Origin: Paradevosia shaoguanensis
GTDB taxonomy: Bacteria > Pseudomonadota > Alphaproteobacteria > Rhizobiales > Devosiaceae
NCBI RefSeq assembly: GCF_016801025.1
Contig: NZ_CP068983.1
Location: 620,001-684,000 of the forward strand
DNA: 64,000 bases
Direction: 5' to 3'
Shown here: piece by piece, positions 9,065-18,793 of the stretch
How the letters are laid out: each line of letters begins with the position of its first letter
Numbering within the stretch: position 1 is the first letter of the stretch
Notes under the pieces: generated by a model
What the model saw: the letters and a program-made list of their open reading frames with translations, nothing else
Told to the model about the DNA's origin: nothing
Databases searched by the model: none
Made by a program: the position numbers and the translations under genes

Positions 9065-9592
9065 CTAGCCCTTCAGGCGGGCATTGCAGATACTGTAATA
9101 ACCGCCGCCGGCCTGGACCCAGGTGAGACCGGCCAGGCCATTACTGGCCTTATCCTGCCGATATTGATCGAGGCAGGTGTGCATGCGGGCCTTGCCGGCG
9201 GTTTCGCTGGCATATTTGGCAGCGACGGCCCGCGGGAAGACCACGCCCTTGGGGGCAACGGCATTGGTGGCGGGCGGCTCGACCGCGTTTTCGGTGTTGG
9301 CGACGTTGGGTTCGCTGGTGGGGGCAGCGGCGGCCGGTGCCTTGGTAGTGTTGCGGGCGGCGCTCTTGGGCGCCACGGCAGCGGCGGGGGTGGGCGTGGC
9401 AGTGGCCGCGGCGGTGCTGGCGCACTGGGCTTTTCGGAAGTCGTTCCACGAAGCGCCGTTGAGCGTGCCGGCGGTCTTGGCGGCCTGGTACTTGGCGCTG
9501 CATTCGCTGGTGCTCAGCGCCATTGCGGGGGAAGCGGCGGCCGCGAGCATTGCCAGGCCCGCTGCGGCGACGGCCAATCGAATAATCATCAT
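9065..9592 (-). CDS. Secreted protein with two repeated Cys motifs
   Basis: The 175-aa product has a clear signal peptide (residues 1-25, ending PAMA-LS). Two similar Cys-bounded motifs, C-x2-KYQ-x-AK-x2-G-x-LNG-x2-W (about 32-57) and C-x2-QYRQDK-x6-L-x-GLTW (about 140-170), are separated by an Ala/Pro/Thr-rich linker of about 60 residues. I know of no assigned function; such motifs occur in small periplasmic proteins of Hyphomicrobiales. The ribosome site AGGAGG is close to the second Met codon, so the start may be 3 bases shorter. It is probably exported to the periplasm. Confidence 0.75.
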   Translation of the reverse strand: MMIIRLAVAAAGLAMLAAAASPAMALSTSECSAKYQAAKTAGTLNGASWNDFRKAQCASTAAATATPTPAAAVAPKSAARNTTKAPAAAAPTSEPNVANTENAVEPPATNAVAPKGVVFPRAVAAKYASETAGKARMHTCLDQYRQDKASNGLAGLTWVQAGGGYYSICNARLKG

Positions 9593-9920
9593 CTCAACCT
9601 CCTCGGACGGCCGGAGGATCGAAGCGTTTCGCGAGGTCCGGCTGGGCGTCCATTCACTGCCTGGCCGCCTCGTCAGCGGTCATCGCGCGGGGAAGCGCGA
9701 CGAGGGATAGAGAAGATCAGAAATAAAGCAGAAATATGCGATCAGAACGGCGGAGGCACGGTGTTTTGCAGGAGATTGCGGCAGAGGCGGAAGGGCGCAT
9801 GCGCGCGGATGCTGGAGGAATTGTGGCTGTATTGTTTCTGTAGCGATATTTTGCGTTGTTCTGCGAAATGAAAAAAGGCAGCCGGTGGGGCTGCCTTTTT
9901 CGGGATCGACCGGCCTGAGG
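9593..9920. other. Intergenic region upstream of the secreted-protein gene
   Basis: It contains the ribosome site of the gene starting at 9592, an A/T-richer stretch at 9710-9760 that may hold its promoter, and at the far end a terminator for the OmpA-family gene. No coding potential is visible on either strand. Confidence 0.5.
9871..9900 (-). terminator. Terminator of the OmpA-family gene
   Basis: AAAAAGGCAGCC pairs with GGCTGCCTTTTT around GGTGG. On the minus strand it follows the OmpA-family stop codon by about 20 bases and ends in a T run, a good Rho-independent structure. Confidence 0.88.
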
Positions 9921-11027
9921 CTAGTTCGCTTTCACCAGCACCACGCGGCGGTTTTTGGCGCGACCGTCATCGGTGTCGTTGGTGGCGATTGGCGCCATCA
10001 TGCCGGCGCCGGCTGCGGTGAGGCGCTTGGGGTCGATGCCGTATTCGGAGGCAAGCGTCGCCTTGACGGCCTGGGCGCGACGAGAGGAGAGGTCGAGGTT
10101 GTAATCGAAGCTGCCCTGGTTGTCGGTGTGGCCGACGACGAGCACCGCCATGTTGGGATCGTTGCCGAGGAGAGTGGCGATCTCCTTGAGGGTGGGAGCG
10201 GATTCCGGCTTCAGGTCGGCCTTGTCGGTGTCGAAATAGATGCCGTAGAGCGAAATCGAACCAGTCGTGGTGAGCGATTCCTCCATCTTGGCGGCTTCGA
10301 CCACGACCATCTTCTTGTCGCGGCCCTTGGGTTCGAGCACCTGGACGACGGCGATGGTGCGGCCGTTCAGTTCCTTGCAGTAGAGGTCATCGATCAGTGT
10401 GTAGGTCTGCACGGTGACATAGGCGTCGCCAGCTTCCTGCGGGACCCTGGCGGTGAAGTAGCGCTGGTCGTTGATGCCCGAGGTCAGGGCGCAGGCGCCG
10501 TTGGAGAAGGCCTCGTCCTTCAGGTCGCTCTCGTGGAAGAAGTACATCATGAGGCTCATCTGGTTGCCGCCACCGCTCGATGAGCGATCCGCCGCGCCGC
10601 CACACTCTTCCTTCTTGCACTCGAAGAGGACCTCGCCGCCCTCCCCCTCGATGACGTCCTGGTAATTGCGCAGGACTTCGAGCGGCGAGCGCTCGGCGGG
10701 GAGGACGTAGGCGATGCGCGTCAGGGCGCCTTCGAGCTCGACCGACTGCTCGGGGACGTAGACGCGGTTGTTCATGGAGTCGACGGCGCTCTCGTCGGCG
10801 CTCGGCTTGAGCGGGGAGAGGGGCGCCTCGAAATCGGTATAGGCGAGCTTTTCATACGAGACGATGAAGGAGCCCTCGTAGCGCTTGGCAAGCGTGCTGT
10901 CGGCGGCGCCGGCAAGATCCTCGGTCGGCACGGTGGCATCAGCGAAGGCCGAGGCAGTCAAGGCAAACACTATCGCGAGCGCGGCAAGAGCGACCTCCGC
11001 GACCCGATGCAAGTTGCGCGTTTTCAA
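9921..11027 (-). CDS. OmpA family protein with DUF4892-like N-terminal part
   Basis: The 368-aa exported protein has a signal peptide (1-30, ending AFA-DA), a middle region of DUF4892 type (about 45-250) and a C-terminal OmpA/MotB peptidoglycan-binding domain (about 255-365) with the diagnostic VVGHTDNQGS, LSSRRAQAVKA and AKNRRVVL motifs. It should anchor the outer membrane or a periplasmic complex to the cell wall. Four Cys residues in the middle region could form disulfides. It is followed by its own terminator and is independent of the ABC genes behind it. Confidence 0.9.
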   Translation of the reverse strand: MKTRNLHRVAEVALAALAIVFALTASAFADATVPTEDLAGAADSTLAKRYEGSFIVSYEKLAYTDFEAPLSPLKPSADESAVDSMNNRVYVPEQSVELEGALTRIAYVLPAERSPLEVLRNYQDVIEGEGGEVLFECKKEECGGAADRSSSGGGNQMSLMMYFFHESDLKDEAFSNGACALTSGINDQRYFTARVPQEAGDAYVTVQTYTLIDDLYCKELNGRTIAVVQVLEPKGRDKKMVVVEAAKMEESLTTTGSISLYGIYFDTDKADLKPESAPTLKEIATLLGNDPNMAVLVVGHTDNQGSFDYNLDLSSRRAQAVKATLASEYGIDPKRLTAAGAGMMAPIATNDTDDGRAKNRRVVLVKAN

Positions 11028-11113
11028 CGTTATCCCCTTTGCGTGAAACCCCCCCGCTCATCAGAAATCACACAAAGCCCCCGCCCGACAAGCTGCTCGT
11101 GAGAGCGAGCGTT

Positions 11114-12181
11114 TCAGGCGAGGCTGTTGCCGGTCTGGAGATCGAAGAGGCCGGCCCTGGCGACGTCGAAGCCGAAGCTCAGCGGGCCGCCGGGAGCAAG
11201 GCTCGGGCGATCGCGCAGGACAGCGACGACCGGGGTATCGCCGGCCTGCATCTGGACGTGGGTTTCCGCGCCCGTGGGCTCGACGGTGCGGATTTCGGCG
11301 GCGATGCCGTCGGACTTGATGTGGATGTGCTCCGGGCGGATGCCGAGCTGGATGGAGCGGCCCTTATAGGCAGCGGCGCGGCCAGGGAGCGACCAGAGCG
11401 TGCCGTCGCGGCCCTTGAGGGCGGCGGCACCGGCATCATCGACCACCACGCCCTCAATGAGGTTCATGGAGGGCGAGCCGATGAAGGAGCCGACGAAGCT
11501 GTTGGCGGGGGTATCGTAGATTTCGAGCGGCGTGCCTATCTGCTCGATCCTGCCGGCGCGCATGACCACGATGCGATCGGCCATGGTCATGGCCTCCATC
11601 TGGTCGTGTGTGACGTAGATCATGGTGGAGCCCAGGCGCTGGTGCAGCGCCTTGATCTCGCTGCGCATCTGCACGCGCAGCTTGGCATCGAGATTGGAGA
11701 GCGGCTCGTCGAAGAGGAAGACGGCAGGGTTGCGGACGATGGCGCGCCCCATGGCGACGCGCTGGCGCTGGCCGCCGGAGAGCTGGCGCGGATAGCGATC
11801 GAGGAGCGGCTCGAGCGCCAGGATGCCGGCGGCGCGGTTGACGGCGTCCTCGATCTCCTTGCGGCTGCGGCGGGAGAGCTTGAGGGCGAAGCCCATGTTG
11901 TCGCGCACGGTCATGTGCGGATAGAGGGCATAGGACTGGAACACCATGGCGATGTCCCGCTCCTTGGGTTCTAGCTCGTTGACGACGCGGCCGCCGATAT
12001 CGATGTCGCCATCGGTGATGCTTTCGAGGCCGGCGATCATGCGCAGCAACGTGGACTTGCCGCAGCCGGAGGGGCCGACAAGGACCACGAACTCGCCGTC
12101 CTGGGCGGCGAGCGAGACGCCGTGCAGCACTTCCATGGTGCCGTAGGACTTGACCGCGTTGCGGACCGTTACACTTGCCAT
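11114..12181 (-). CDS. Sugar ABC transporter ATP-binding protein (UgpC/MsmK type)
   Basis: A 355-aa ATPase with Walker [10 protein letters not shown], the Q-loop, signature [14 protein letters not shown], Walker [13 protein letters not shown] and H-loop THDQMEAM, followed by a C-terminal TOBE/MalK-type regulatory domain. It energises import of a carbohydrate at the inner membrane. I start it at ATG 12181, which has GGGAG nine bases upstream; the frame is open further. It is the last gene of the fucosidase-transporter operon. Confidence 0.93.
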   Translation of the reverse strand: MASVTVRNAVKSYGTMEVLHGVSLAAQDGEFVVLVGPSGCGKSTLLRMIAGLESITDGDIDIGGRVVNELEPKERDIAMVFQSYALYPHMTVRDNMGFALKLSRRSRKEIEDAVNRAAGILALEPLLDRYPRQLSGGQRQRVAMGRAIVRNPAVFLFDEPLSNLDAKLRVQMRSEIKALHQRLGSTMIYVTHDQMEAMTMADRIVVMRAGRIEQIGTPLEIYDTPANSFVGSFIGSPSMNLIEGVVVDDAGAAALKGRDGTLWSLPGRAAAYKGRSIQLGIRPEHIHIKSDGIAAEIRTVEPTGAETHVQMQAGDTPVVAVLRDRPSLAPGGPLSFGFDVARAGLFDLQTGNSLA

Positions 12182-12206
12182 TCGTCTGGCTCCCGTGGTT
12201 GCGCCG

Positions 12207-13064
12207 CTAGCGGCCGCCCATGCCGGCGTTGAGGGCAATGCTGTTGTAGATGAGCTTCTGCAGCAGGATCGCGAGGACTATGCCGGGAAGCATGGAGAGG
12301 GTGGCGCCGGCCATGATGTAGTTCCAGGCCGTCGCCTGCTGGGTCTGGAAGAGGGTGAGGCCGACCGGCAGGGTGGCGTTCTCGGCGCCCGTCATGACGA
12401 TGAGGGGCCAGAGGAAATTGTTCCACTGCGCGATGAAGGTGAAGAGCGAGAGAAGGCCGATGGCGGGCATCGACAGCGGCACGATGATGCTGACGAGGAT
12501 GCGCAGGCGCGAAGCGCCATCGACGCGCGCGGCCTCTTCGAGCTCGTTGGGGATGGAGAGGAAGAACTGGCGCAGGAGGAACGAGCCGAAGGTGCCGAAG
12601 GCGACCGGCAGGATGACGCCCTGGAAGGTGTTGACCATGCCCAGGCTGTTGATGATGAGGTAGAGCGGGATGATGAGCATGATGCCGGGCACCATGAGCG
12701 TGCCGAGATAGCCCATCAGCAGCAGGTCGCGGCCGGGGAATTTGAGGCGCGCGAAGGCGTAGCCGGAGAGGCACGAGACGACGACCGTGATGGCGGTGAC
12801 GCTGGCCGCGATGATGAAGCTGTTAAGGAAGAAGCGGCCGAAGGGCTGCTCGGTCCAGGCCTTGGCGAAATTGTCCCATTCGAAGACCGTCGGCAGCAGC
12901 CGGACAGGGATGGCCAGCACCTCGGCATTGCTGCGCACGGCGTTCGAGACCATCCAGAAGAACGGGAAGAGGAAGAGCAGCGCCACCAGCGCCAGCGCGC
13001 CGTGATTGAGGATATCGAGCAGCAGGGCGCGGCGCGCGGCGGCGGCCTTGGACCTAGTTGTCAT
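12207..13064 (-). CDS. Sugar ABC transporter permease (UgpE/MalG type)
   Basis: The 285-aa protein has about six membrane helices and the EAA loop [18 protein letters not shown] (around 195-212), which docks onto the ATPase. I placed the start at ATG 13064, which overlaps the last 11 bases of the preceding permease gene; the longer open frame upstream is out of frame with real protein. Together with the neighbouring permease it forms the membrane channel of the carbohydrate importer. Confidence 0.93.
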   Translation of the reverse strand: MTTRSKAAAARRALLLDILNHGALALVALLFLFPFFWMVSNAVRSNAEVLAIPVRLLPTVFEWDNFAKAWTEQPFGRFFLNSFIIAASVTAITVVVSCLSGYAFARLKFPGRDLLLMGYLGTLMVPGIMLIIPLYLIINSLGMVNTFQGVILPVAFGTFGSFLLRQFFLSIPNELEEAARVDGASRLRILVSIIVPLSMPAIGLLSLFTFIAQWNNFLWPLIVMTGAENATLPVGLTLFQTQQATAWNYIMAGATLSMLPGIVLAILLQKLIYNSIALNAGMGGR

Positions 13065-13992
13065 AGTGCACCCATTTGCGCTGGAGCCAGAACTGCATGG
13101 CGGTGAGCGCCATGATGAGGGCGAACATGACCCAGGCGATGGACGAGGCGTAGCCCATCTGGAAGTTCTGGAAGCCCTTCTGGTAGACGGCGTAGCCGAG
13201 GGTGGCCGTGGCCGAGCCGGGGCCACCGCGGGTCATGACGTAGATCTGGTCGAAGACCTGGAGCGAGGTGATGGCCGTCATCACCGTGCCGAAGAAGAGG
13301 GTCGGCGAGATGAGCGGCAGGCGGATTTTCCAGAAGCGGTCCCAGGCGGTGGCGCCATCGATGCGGGCGGCTTCGAGGTAGCTGGCGGGCACCATGTCGA
13401 GGGCGGCGTTGAAGAGCACGGTGTTGTAGCCGACGCCGGCCCAGAGCGAGACGACGACCACGGCCTGCATGGCGAGGGTCTGGTCGGTGAGCACGCCCGG
13501 CACGCTCCAGGAGAGCGCACGCATGACTGTTTCGAAAAGGCCGCCGGGCGCGAACATGAGCATCCAGACGATGGCGACAGCGATGGTCGGGGTGAAAGTC
13601 GGGAGGAAGAAGATCACCCGGAACCACCGCTGCCCCACCTTGAGGCTGGATATCCAGACGGCCAGCCCCACGGAGATCACGATGTTGAGCACCAGGTACT
13701 CGGCGGTGAAGAACAGCGTGTTGCGCAGGATGGTCCAGAACTGCGGATCGGCGGTGAAGAGGCGCACATAATTGGCGACGCCCACGAATTGCGGTTTGCC
13801 CAGGAGCTTCCAGTTGGTGAAGCTGAGTACGATCGAGGCGACGATCGGCAGGACGAGGAAGAGCGTGACGCCGATCAGGCTGGGCAGCAGGAAGAAGAAG
13901 GCGGTGCGCCCTTCCCTGGCGTCCAGACGGCTGCGGCGACGCGTGGTGGCGGCCGGCGCCGTTTCGGCGGCGGTCTCTTGCGCGATGGTCAT
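13054..13992 (-). CDS. Sugar ABC transporter permease (UgpA/MalF type)
   Basis: The 312-aa inner-membrane protein begins with a cytoplasmic tail, then FFFLLPSLIGVTLFLVLPIV, and has the EAA loop YLEAARIDGATAWDRFWKIR near residue 225. It pairs with the downstream permease. AGGGAGGAG precedes the ATG at 13992. Overlap with the next gene points to translational coupling. Confidence 0.93.
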   Translation of the reverse strand: MTIAQETAAETAPAATTRRRSRLDAREGRTAFFFLLPSLIGVTLFLVLPIVASIVLSFTNWKLLGKPQFVGVANYVRLFTADPQFWTILRNTLFFTAEYLVLNIVISVGLAVWISSLKVGQRWFRVIFFLPTFTPTIAVAIVWMLMFAPGGLFETVMRALSWSVPGVLTDQTLAMQAVVVVSLWAGVGYNTVLFNAALDMVPASYLEAARIDGATAWDRFWKIRLPLISPTLFFGTVMTAITSLQVFDQIYVMTRGGPGSATATLGYAVYQKGFQNFQMGYASSIAWVMFALIMALTAMQFWLQRKWVHYDN

Positions 13993-14075
13993 GGGCTCCT
14001 CCCTTCCGGCCGCGCCTCCGCACGCGGCCGGCAGTTTCGGTCGCCCGGCCGGACCAGCCGGCCAGGCGGCTCAGC

Positions 14076-15293
14076 TTACGGCAACTGGCTCTGGATGTCC
14101 GCGAGCGTGGCGTCGGTGGTCTTCTCACCGGTCAATGCCAGAGGCATGTACTGGGTGATGAGGTTCTCGAACTCGTTCCAGTTCTCGTTGATGCGGAACG
14201 GGGTCGAGTGCTCGAAGGCATATTCCAGCGCCTCGCGGGTACCGCCCACATCCTTGGCGGCGACGTCATACCAGTAGGTCTGTTCGGCAAGGCGGCCCGG
14301 CAAAGCGCGGCCCGCCGAGGCCAGGATCTGGGCGGCCTTGGGGCCGGTGAGCACCTGGAGGGCCTTGTAGGCCTCGTCCTTGTGCTGGCTGGCGGCCGAG
14401 ATGCCCCAGCCGGAGCCGGCGGTGATAAAGCGCGAAGCGCCCTCGCCGCGCGGGAGCGGGGCGACGCCCATCTTGAAGTTGACGGCATCCTTGGTGGAGA
14501 TCAGCGACCAGGGGCCATCGATATACATGGCGGCATTGCCGGAGGCGAAGCGGCCGCTGGCGGTGGCAGCGTTGGTGCCCGAGGCGAAGACCGGGGAGGC
14601 CTTGTCCTTGGCGACGAGGTCAACGAGCTTGCCGACGGCGCCTTCATAGCCGGCATTGGTCAGGTCGAACTGGTCGCCGTCGTTGAAATATTCGGCGCCG
14701 AGGGCAACGGGCGCGGCGATGAAATCGAAGGCCTGGACGGCGTAGCCGTAATTGTCGCCGGCGGTGAGCTTCTGGGCGGCAGCCTTGAAGTCATCGAAGG
14801 TCCAATCCATGGCAGGCTCGGAAAGGCCGGCCTCGGCGAACTTGTCCTTGTTGTAGAAGACGATCCACGGGCCGACGTCATAGGGCAGCGCATACTGGGC
14901 GCCGTCATGCGACAGGCCCTTGATAATCGAGGATTCGAAGACGGACGTATCGAACTTGTCGGAGGCGAAGTGCTCGTCGAGCGGTTCGAGCAGGCTGTAG
15001 AAGCTGGGCATGCGCATGGACTGCATGGCCACCAGATCCCCGATCTGGCCGGACGAGGCGAGCACCGGCAGGCGCGTCCAATAATCGTTCCAGCCCGAAA
15101 TCTGCGGGGTGACCTTGATGTTGGGATATTCAGCGGTGACGAGATCGGCGAGGCTCTGCCAGAGCGGCGTGTCCTTTTCGTCGCCCCACATCTGCCAGGT
15201 CAGGTTGACCTGGTCCTGGGCATGGGCGGCGCCGATGGCGAACAGAGAGCTGCCGGCCATGGCCGCTGCAGCCAGAACAATCGATAGTCTCAT
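14076..15293 (-). CDS. Sugar ABC transporter substrate-binding protein
   Basis: A 405-aa periplasmic binding protein of the family 1 (UgpB/MalE-like) extracellular solute-binding class. It has a signal peptide (1-25, ending AHA-QD), the ITWQMWGDE-type first strand and the typical AMYIDGPW and GVAPLPRGEG motifs. It should bind an oligosaccharide, plausibly fucosylated given the neighbouring fucosidase. A hairpin stands in the 86-base gap before it, which could stabilise the binding-protein part of the mRNA. Confidence 0.93.
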   Translation of the reverse strand: MRLSIVLAAAAMAGSSLFAIGAAHAQDQVNLTWQMWGDEKDTPLWQSLADLVTAEYPNIKVTPQISGWNDYWTRLPVLASSGQIGDLVAMQSMRMPSFYSLLEPLDEHFASDKFDTSVFESSIIKGLSHDGAQYALPYDVGPWIVFYNKDKFAEAGLSEPAMDWTFDDFKAAAQKLTAGDNYGYAVQAFDFIAAPVALGAEYFNDGDQFDLTNAGYEGAVGKLVDLVAKDKASPVFASGTNAATASGRFASGNAAMYIDGPWSLISTKDAVNFKMGVAPLPRGEGASRFITAGSGWGISAASQHKDEAYKALQVLTGPKAAQILASAGRALPGRLAEQTYWYDVAAKDVGGTREALEYAFEHSTPFRINENWNEFENLITQYMPLALTGEKTTDATLADIQSQLP

Positions 15294-15344
15294 AATGGTG
15301 TCTCCTCGGTGACTTTGTGATTATGGGTAGTCGTTGTTCATGAC

Positions 15345-15361
15345 CCGGGCTTGTCGCCCGG
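15345..15361. repeat. Intercistronic hairpin before the binding-protein gene
   Basis: CCGGGC and GCCCGG pair around TTGTC in the gap between the DUF4037 and binding-protein genes. There is no T run on the operon strand, so it is more likely an mRNA-processing or stability hairpin than a terminator. Confidence 0.5.
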
Positions 15362-15379
15362 ATTGGATGCGGCCCCTCC

Positions 15380-16198
15380 TCAGGCCGCGACCAGCACCTC
15401 CAGATCGGCGATCATGGCGATGAGTTCGGCACGCTGGCGCCCCCAGGCCTCGGCATCGTGGCCGGGCTCAAGAATGGCGGTCATGCGGGAAAGGAAATCG
15501 GGCGGAAGCCGTTCGAGCTCGGCGGCCATCGGCAGGTTCCAGCCGTCGCCGGGGAAGTAGACCCGGTTGAGGGCGAAGACGACCTGAAGGATAGCGTTGG
15601 CGAGCTTGCCGGTGAGCCCGACGAGGAAGACGAGGTCGCGGCGGGCGACCTTGCTCTCGTAGTGATAATCGGCGGCCCAGTATTGGAGGATCTCGCCGTA
15701 TTGGCGCAGGATCGAGGCGCGCAGCGTCTCGGGATAGGTGGCCAGTTGCGCCCGCCAATCGGCGAGGAGGCCCTGCGGATCGTAGATGATCTGCTGGTTG
15801 GCCAGGTCCGTGGGCAGGTGATAGCCCCAGATGGTCCATTCGAAGGTCTTGGGCACGGCGGTGCCGGAGATCCAGGCATCGAGATCGCGCCGGACGCCGG
15901 CATAGCTGCGCATCCAGACGCCATCCATGCGAAAGCCCTCGGCGACCCAATCATGCATGGCCGCCTCGAACCGTTTCCACTGCACGCTGTCGCGGACCTC
16001 GGGACCGCGATAGGCGTTGGCATAGACGCGGAAATCATAGTCGGACTTGAGGTCGGACCGGCGCTTGCCGCGCGACCCGGCCAGAGCGACGGCGCCGCAT
16101 CCGTCCTCGGCCAGGTCGGCGATAAGCGGGGTCATGGTCGCGATGAGTTCAGCCTCGCGGCTCATGGCAACACCCGGTGCTGTGCCCTCGCGCTCCAT
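15380..16198 (-). CDS. DUF4037-type nucleotidyltransferase
   Basis: The 272-aa protein carries the polymerase-beta-like motif LAGSRGKRRSDLKSDYDFRVY (GS-x-R-x7-SD-x-D), the core of minimal nucleotidyltransferases, followed by an all-helical C-terminal part. The role is unknown. The ATG at 16198 overlaps the fucosidase stop (TGATG), which indicates coupling; an internal ATG at 16165 is possible. Its place between a fucosidase and a sugar importer suggests a sugar- or glycan-related substrate, but this is inference. Confidence 0.75.
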   Translation of the reverse strand: MEREGTAPGVAMSREAELIATMTPLIADLAEDGCGAVALAGSRGKRRSDLKSDYDFRVYANAYRGPEVRDSVQWKRFEAAMHDWVAEGFRMDGVWMRSYAGVRRDLDAWISGTAVPKTFEWTIWGYHLPTDLANQQIIYDPQGLLADWRAQLATYPETLRASILRQYGEILQYWAADYHYESKVARRDLVFLVGLTGKLANAILQVVFALNRVYFPGDGWNLPMAAELERLPPDFLSRMTAILEPGHDAEAWGRQRAELIAMIADLEVLVAA

Positions 16199-17514
16199 CA
16201 GTCCTTGAGGATCAGCTCGACCACGGGCACCACGACATCGGGCTTGATGACGGGGAGCTCGAGCGTGAGCATGCCGTCGCCCACCGCCACGCCGATGTTG
16301 GAATCGACCTCGGCATCCGGATCGAGCCACTGGATCTCGCTGGCATCGTGCAGGAACTGGGCATACTTGATCTTGCGGCCCAGGCCTTCGATGTGGATGT
16401 GGCGGAACGGCCAGTTCTGGATGTGGAGGTAGAGGCGATTGCCGCGCTGGGTGAAGCGGCAGCCGTTGGGTGCCTTGTATTCGGACGGGCCTGCTCCGTA
16501 GATCGAGCGGCCGTTGAGGTGCATCCAGTCACGATAGGTTTCGAGGGATTCGATGGCGCGGGCATCGAAGGTGCCGCGGGCGGTGGGGCCGACATTCATC
16601 AGCAGGTTGCCGCCGAGCGAAACCGTATCGATGAGGATGTTGATGAGCTGGGGATCGTCCTTCCAGGTGCTCTCGTCGCGGTGATAGCCCCAGGAGCCCG
16701 AGAAAGTGTGGCAGACTTCCCAGCGCACGGACTTGCCGTTGATCGTAGGCGCCACGCGCGGAGTATATTGCTCGGGGGTCGCCAGGTCCTTGGGGAAGTT
16801 GCCGTCGGCAGGCAGATCAAGGCGATCGCCGACGATGATATCGGGCTGGAGCTGGCGCACGAGGCCGATCAGCTCTTCGCTTTCCCAATCGGCCCGACCC
16901 TTGCCGGGCATGCCGCGATATTCGCGCCTGGGGTAGCTGAAATCGAACCAGATGACGGAAATCTCGCCGAAATTGGTCAGCAGCTCGGTGACCTGGTCGC
17001 GCATGTATTGCGCGTATTTGCGGACGTCGCGCGTCTTGTTCATCTCGAGCGCGTCCGGATGGTTGCGCAGCGGATGGATGCCGTCGATGGGGAATTCGGG
17101 ATGGTGCCAGTCGATCAGCGAATAGTAGAAGCCGACCTTGAGGCCCTCAGCGCGGAAGGCCTCGACATAGGGCTTGAGCAGATCCTTGCCGTAGGGCGTG
17201 TTGGTGGCCTTGTAGTCGGTGAACTTGCTGTCCCAGAGGCAGAAGCCTTCATGGTGCTTGGCGGTGAGGACGACGTATTTCATCCCCGCCTCGCGGGCGC
17301 GGCGCGCCCATTCGCGCGGGTCGTAGAGATCGGGATCGAAGTTCTCGAAATACTTCGCGTAGTCCTGGCTGGATATCTCCTCGCGGTGCTGCACCCATTC
17401 ATGGCGCGCGGCCAGCGCATAGAGCCCGAAGTGAATGAACATGCCGAAGCGTTCGTTCGTGAACCAGGCCTTGCCGTCCGTGGCACCGCTGCTGGCTATG
17501 AAAGCCTTATCCAA
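16198..17514 (-). CDS. GH29 alpha-L-fucosidase
   Basis: The 438-aa protein matches the catalytic barrel of GH29: RFGMFIHFGLYA near residue 25, LTAKHHEGFCLWDSK around 83-97, and ISVIWFDFSYP with the expected nucleophile Asp191. It releases alpha-L-fucose from glycans by a retaining mechanism. No signal peptide is visible, so it probably works in the cytoplasm on imported oligosaccharides, in line with the ABC importer behind it. It heads the operon fucosidase-DUF4037-binding protein-permeases-ATPase and is divergent from a LacI regulator. No fucose catabolic genes lie nearby. Confidence 0.93.
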   Translation of the reverse strand: MDKAFIASSGATDGKAWFTNERFGMFIHFGLYALAARHEWVQHREEISSQDYAKYFENFDPDLYDPREWARRAREAGMKYVVLTAKHHEGFCLWDSKFTDYKATNTPYGKDLLKPYVEAFRAEGLKVGFYYSLIDWHHPEFPIDGIHPLRNHPDALEMNKTRDVRKYAQYMRDQVTELLTNFGEISVIWFDFSYPRREYRGMPGKGRADWESEELIGLVRQLQPDIIVGDRLDLPADGNFPKDLATPEQYTPRVAPTINGKSVRWEVCHTFSGSWGYHRDESTWKDDPQLINILIDTVSLGGNLLMNVGPTARGTFDARAIESLETYRDWMHLNGRSIYGAGPSEYKAPNGCRFTQRGNRLYLHIQNWPFRHIHIEGLGRKIKYAQFLHDASEIQWLDPDAEVDSNIGVAVGDGMLTLELPVIKPDVVVPVVELILKD

Positions 17515-17534
17515 TCCATCCTCCTCTACCAGTT

Positions 17535-17550
17535 ATCGAACCGGTTCGAT
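17535..17550. promoter_or_regulatory. Candidate LacI-family operator
   Basis: ATCGAACCGGTTCGAT is a perfect 16-bp palindrome with the central CG typical of LacI/GalR operators. It lies 21 bases before the fucosidase start in the region shared with the divergent regulator gene, well placed to repress the operon. A related half-site, AAGCGGTTCGA, stands just before the regulator gene (17704-17714) and could serve autoregulation. Confidence 0.65.
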
Positions 17551-17721
17551 TATTATCCTCATCGGAGGGGCGCTCGAAGTCAAGACGGAATCTGGATTGG
17601 CCGGCGCGGTAACATTTGCCATTGCATAAAGGGCTGCAAATGGTAGGTACATCGTGGAAAAGGTTAAGGAGTTGAGGCGTCTATGGCGGTGCGAAAGCCG
17701 TAGAAGCGGTTCGAGAAACCA

Positions 17722-18729
17722 ATGGCCACCATTCGAGATGTCGCCAAATTAGCCGAGGTTTCCGTTTCGACGGTGTCCCTGGCACTGAGCAATCCGGGCC
17801 GCGTCAGCCAGAAAACGCTGGAGCGGATCAGGGATGCCGTGGCGGCCGTGGGCTATGTCGCGGATCCGCTGGCGCAGAGCCTGGCCAAGGGTCGCAGCCG
17901 CATGATCGGCTTTGTGGTGGGCAATGTCGGCAACCCGTTTTTCGGCGATATCCGGCGCGAGCTGGAGAACTACGCGCTCGAACACGACCATTTCGTGCTG
18001 ATCACCGATTCTTCGGGCAAGCCCGACCGCGAGCAGGCGCTGGTGGAGCATCTGATCGGGCTCAAGATCGCCGGGCTGGCGCTGTCGCCCTCTTCGTTCG
18101 GGCCGGATTACGTGAACTTCATCGAAGGGCTCAAGGTGCCCATCGTCTGCTTCGACCAGAAGGTGCGGGGCATCGAGCGCGACTTCGTGGGGTCGGACAA
18201 TTACCTCGCGGGCGCGATGCTGACGGAGCACCTGCTGCAGCTCGGGCACAGGCGGATCGCGTTCATTGCCGGGCCACAGCATATGCACACGGCCTCCGAG
18301 CGCTATCGCGGGTTCGTCGAGACGATGGCGAGCGCGGGGGTGGACGTGAACCCGAATTACGTCGTCGACGGGCAGTTTACGCGCTCGGCGGGATATGAGG
18401 CGGCGATGCGCCTTTTGATCCAGCCGGAGCGGCCGACGGCGATACTGGGGGCCAACAACGCCGTAGCGCTGGCGGCGTTGCAGGCCATGCAGGAGCTGGG
18501 GTTCAACTGCCCGGGCGACATCTCGCTGGCCATGATCGATGACGTGCAGTGGAGCAATGTCATCACGCCGCGCATCACCATGGTGGTGCAGGATACGCTC
18601 AAGCTGGGCGGCATCATCGCGCGGCGGCTGCTGCATCGCATAACCAGCCCGGCGGGGGCGGAGGAGCCGCCCGAGGATTTCGTGCTGGCGCCCAAATTCG
18701 TGCCCGGCAATTCCTGTCGCCGCCTCTAG
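17722..18729 (+). CDS. LacI family transcriptional regulator
   Basis: The 335-aa protein has the N-terminal LacI helix-turn-helix and hinge (ATIRDVAKLAEVSVSTVSLALSNPGRVSQ, residues 2-30) followed by a periplasmic-binding-protein-like sugar sensor with RRIAFIAGP and the DDVQWS segment before the C-terminal motif. It is divergent from the fucosidase operon, so it most likely represses it until a fucoside or fucose binds. The ATG at 17722 is the only start that keeps the complete helix-turn-helix. Confidence 0.95.
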   Translation: MATIRDVAKLAEVSVSTVSLALSNPGRVSQKTLERIRDAVAAVGYVADPLAQSLAKGRSRMIGFVVGNVGNPFFGDIRRELENYALEHDHFVLITDSSGKPDREQALVEHLIGLKIAGLALSPSSFGPDYVNFIEGLKVPIVCFDQKVRGIERDFVGSDNYLAGAMLTEHLLQLGHRRIAFIAGPQHMHTASERYRGFVETMASAGVDVNPNYVVDGQFTRSAGYEAAMRLLIQPERPTAILGANNAVALAALQAMQELGFNCPGDISLAMIDDVQWSNVITPRITMVVQDTLKLGGIIARRLLHRITSPAGAEEPPEDFVLAPKFVPGNSCRRL

Positions 18730-18793
18730 ACCGTTGTTCTGACCGGCGACTTCTGGCCTAATCGCGTTTTCAATGGGTTGGGGAACTCGGGAC

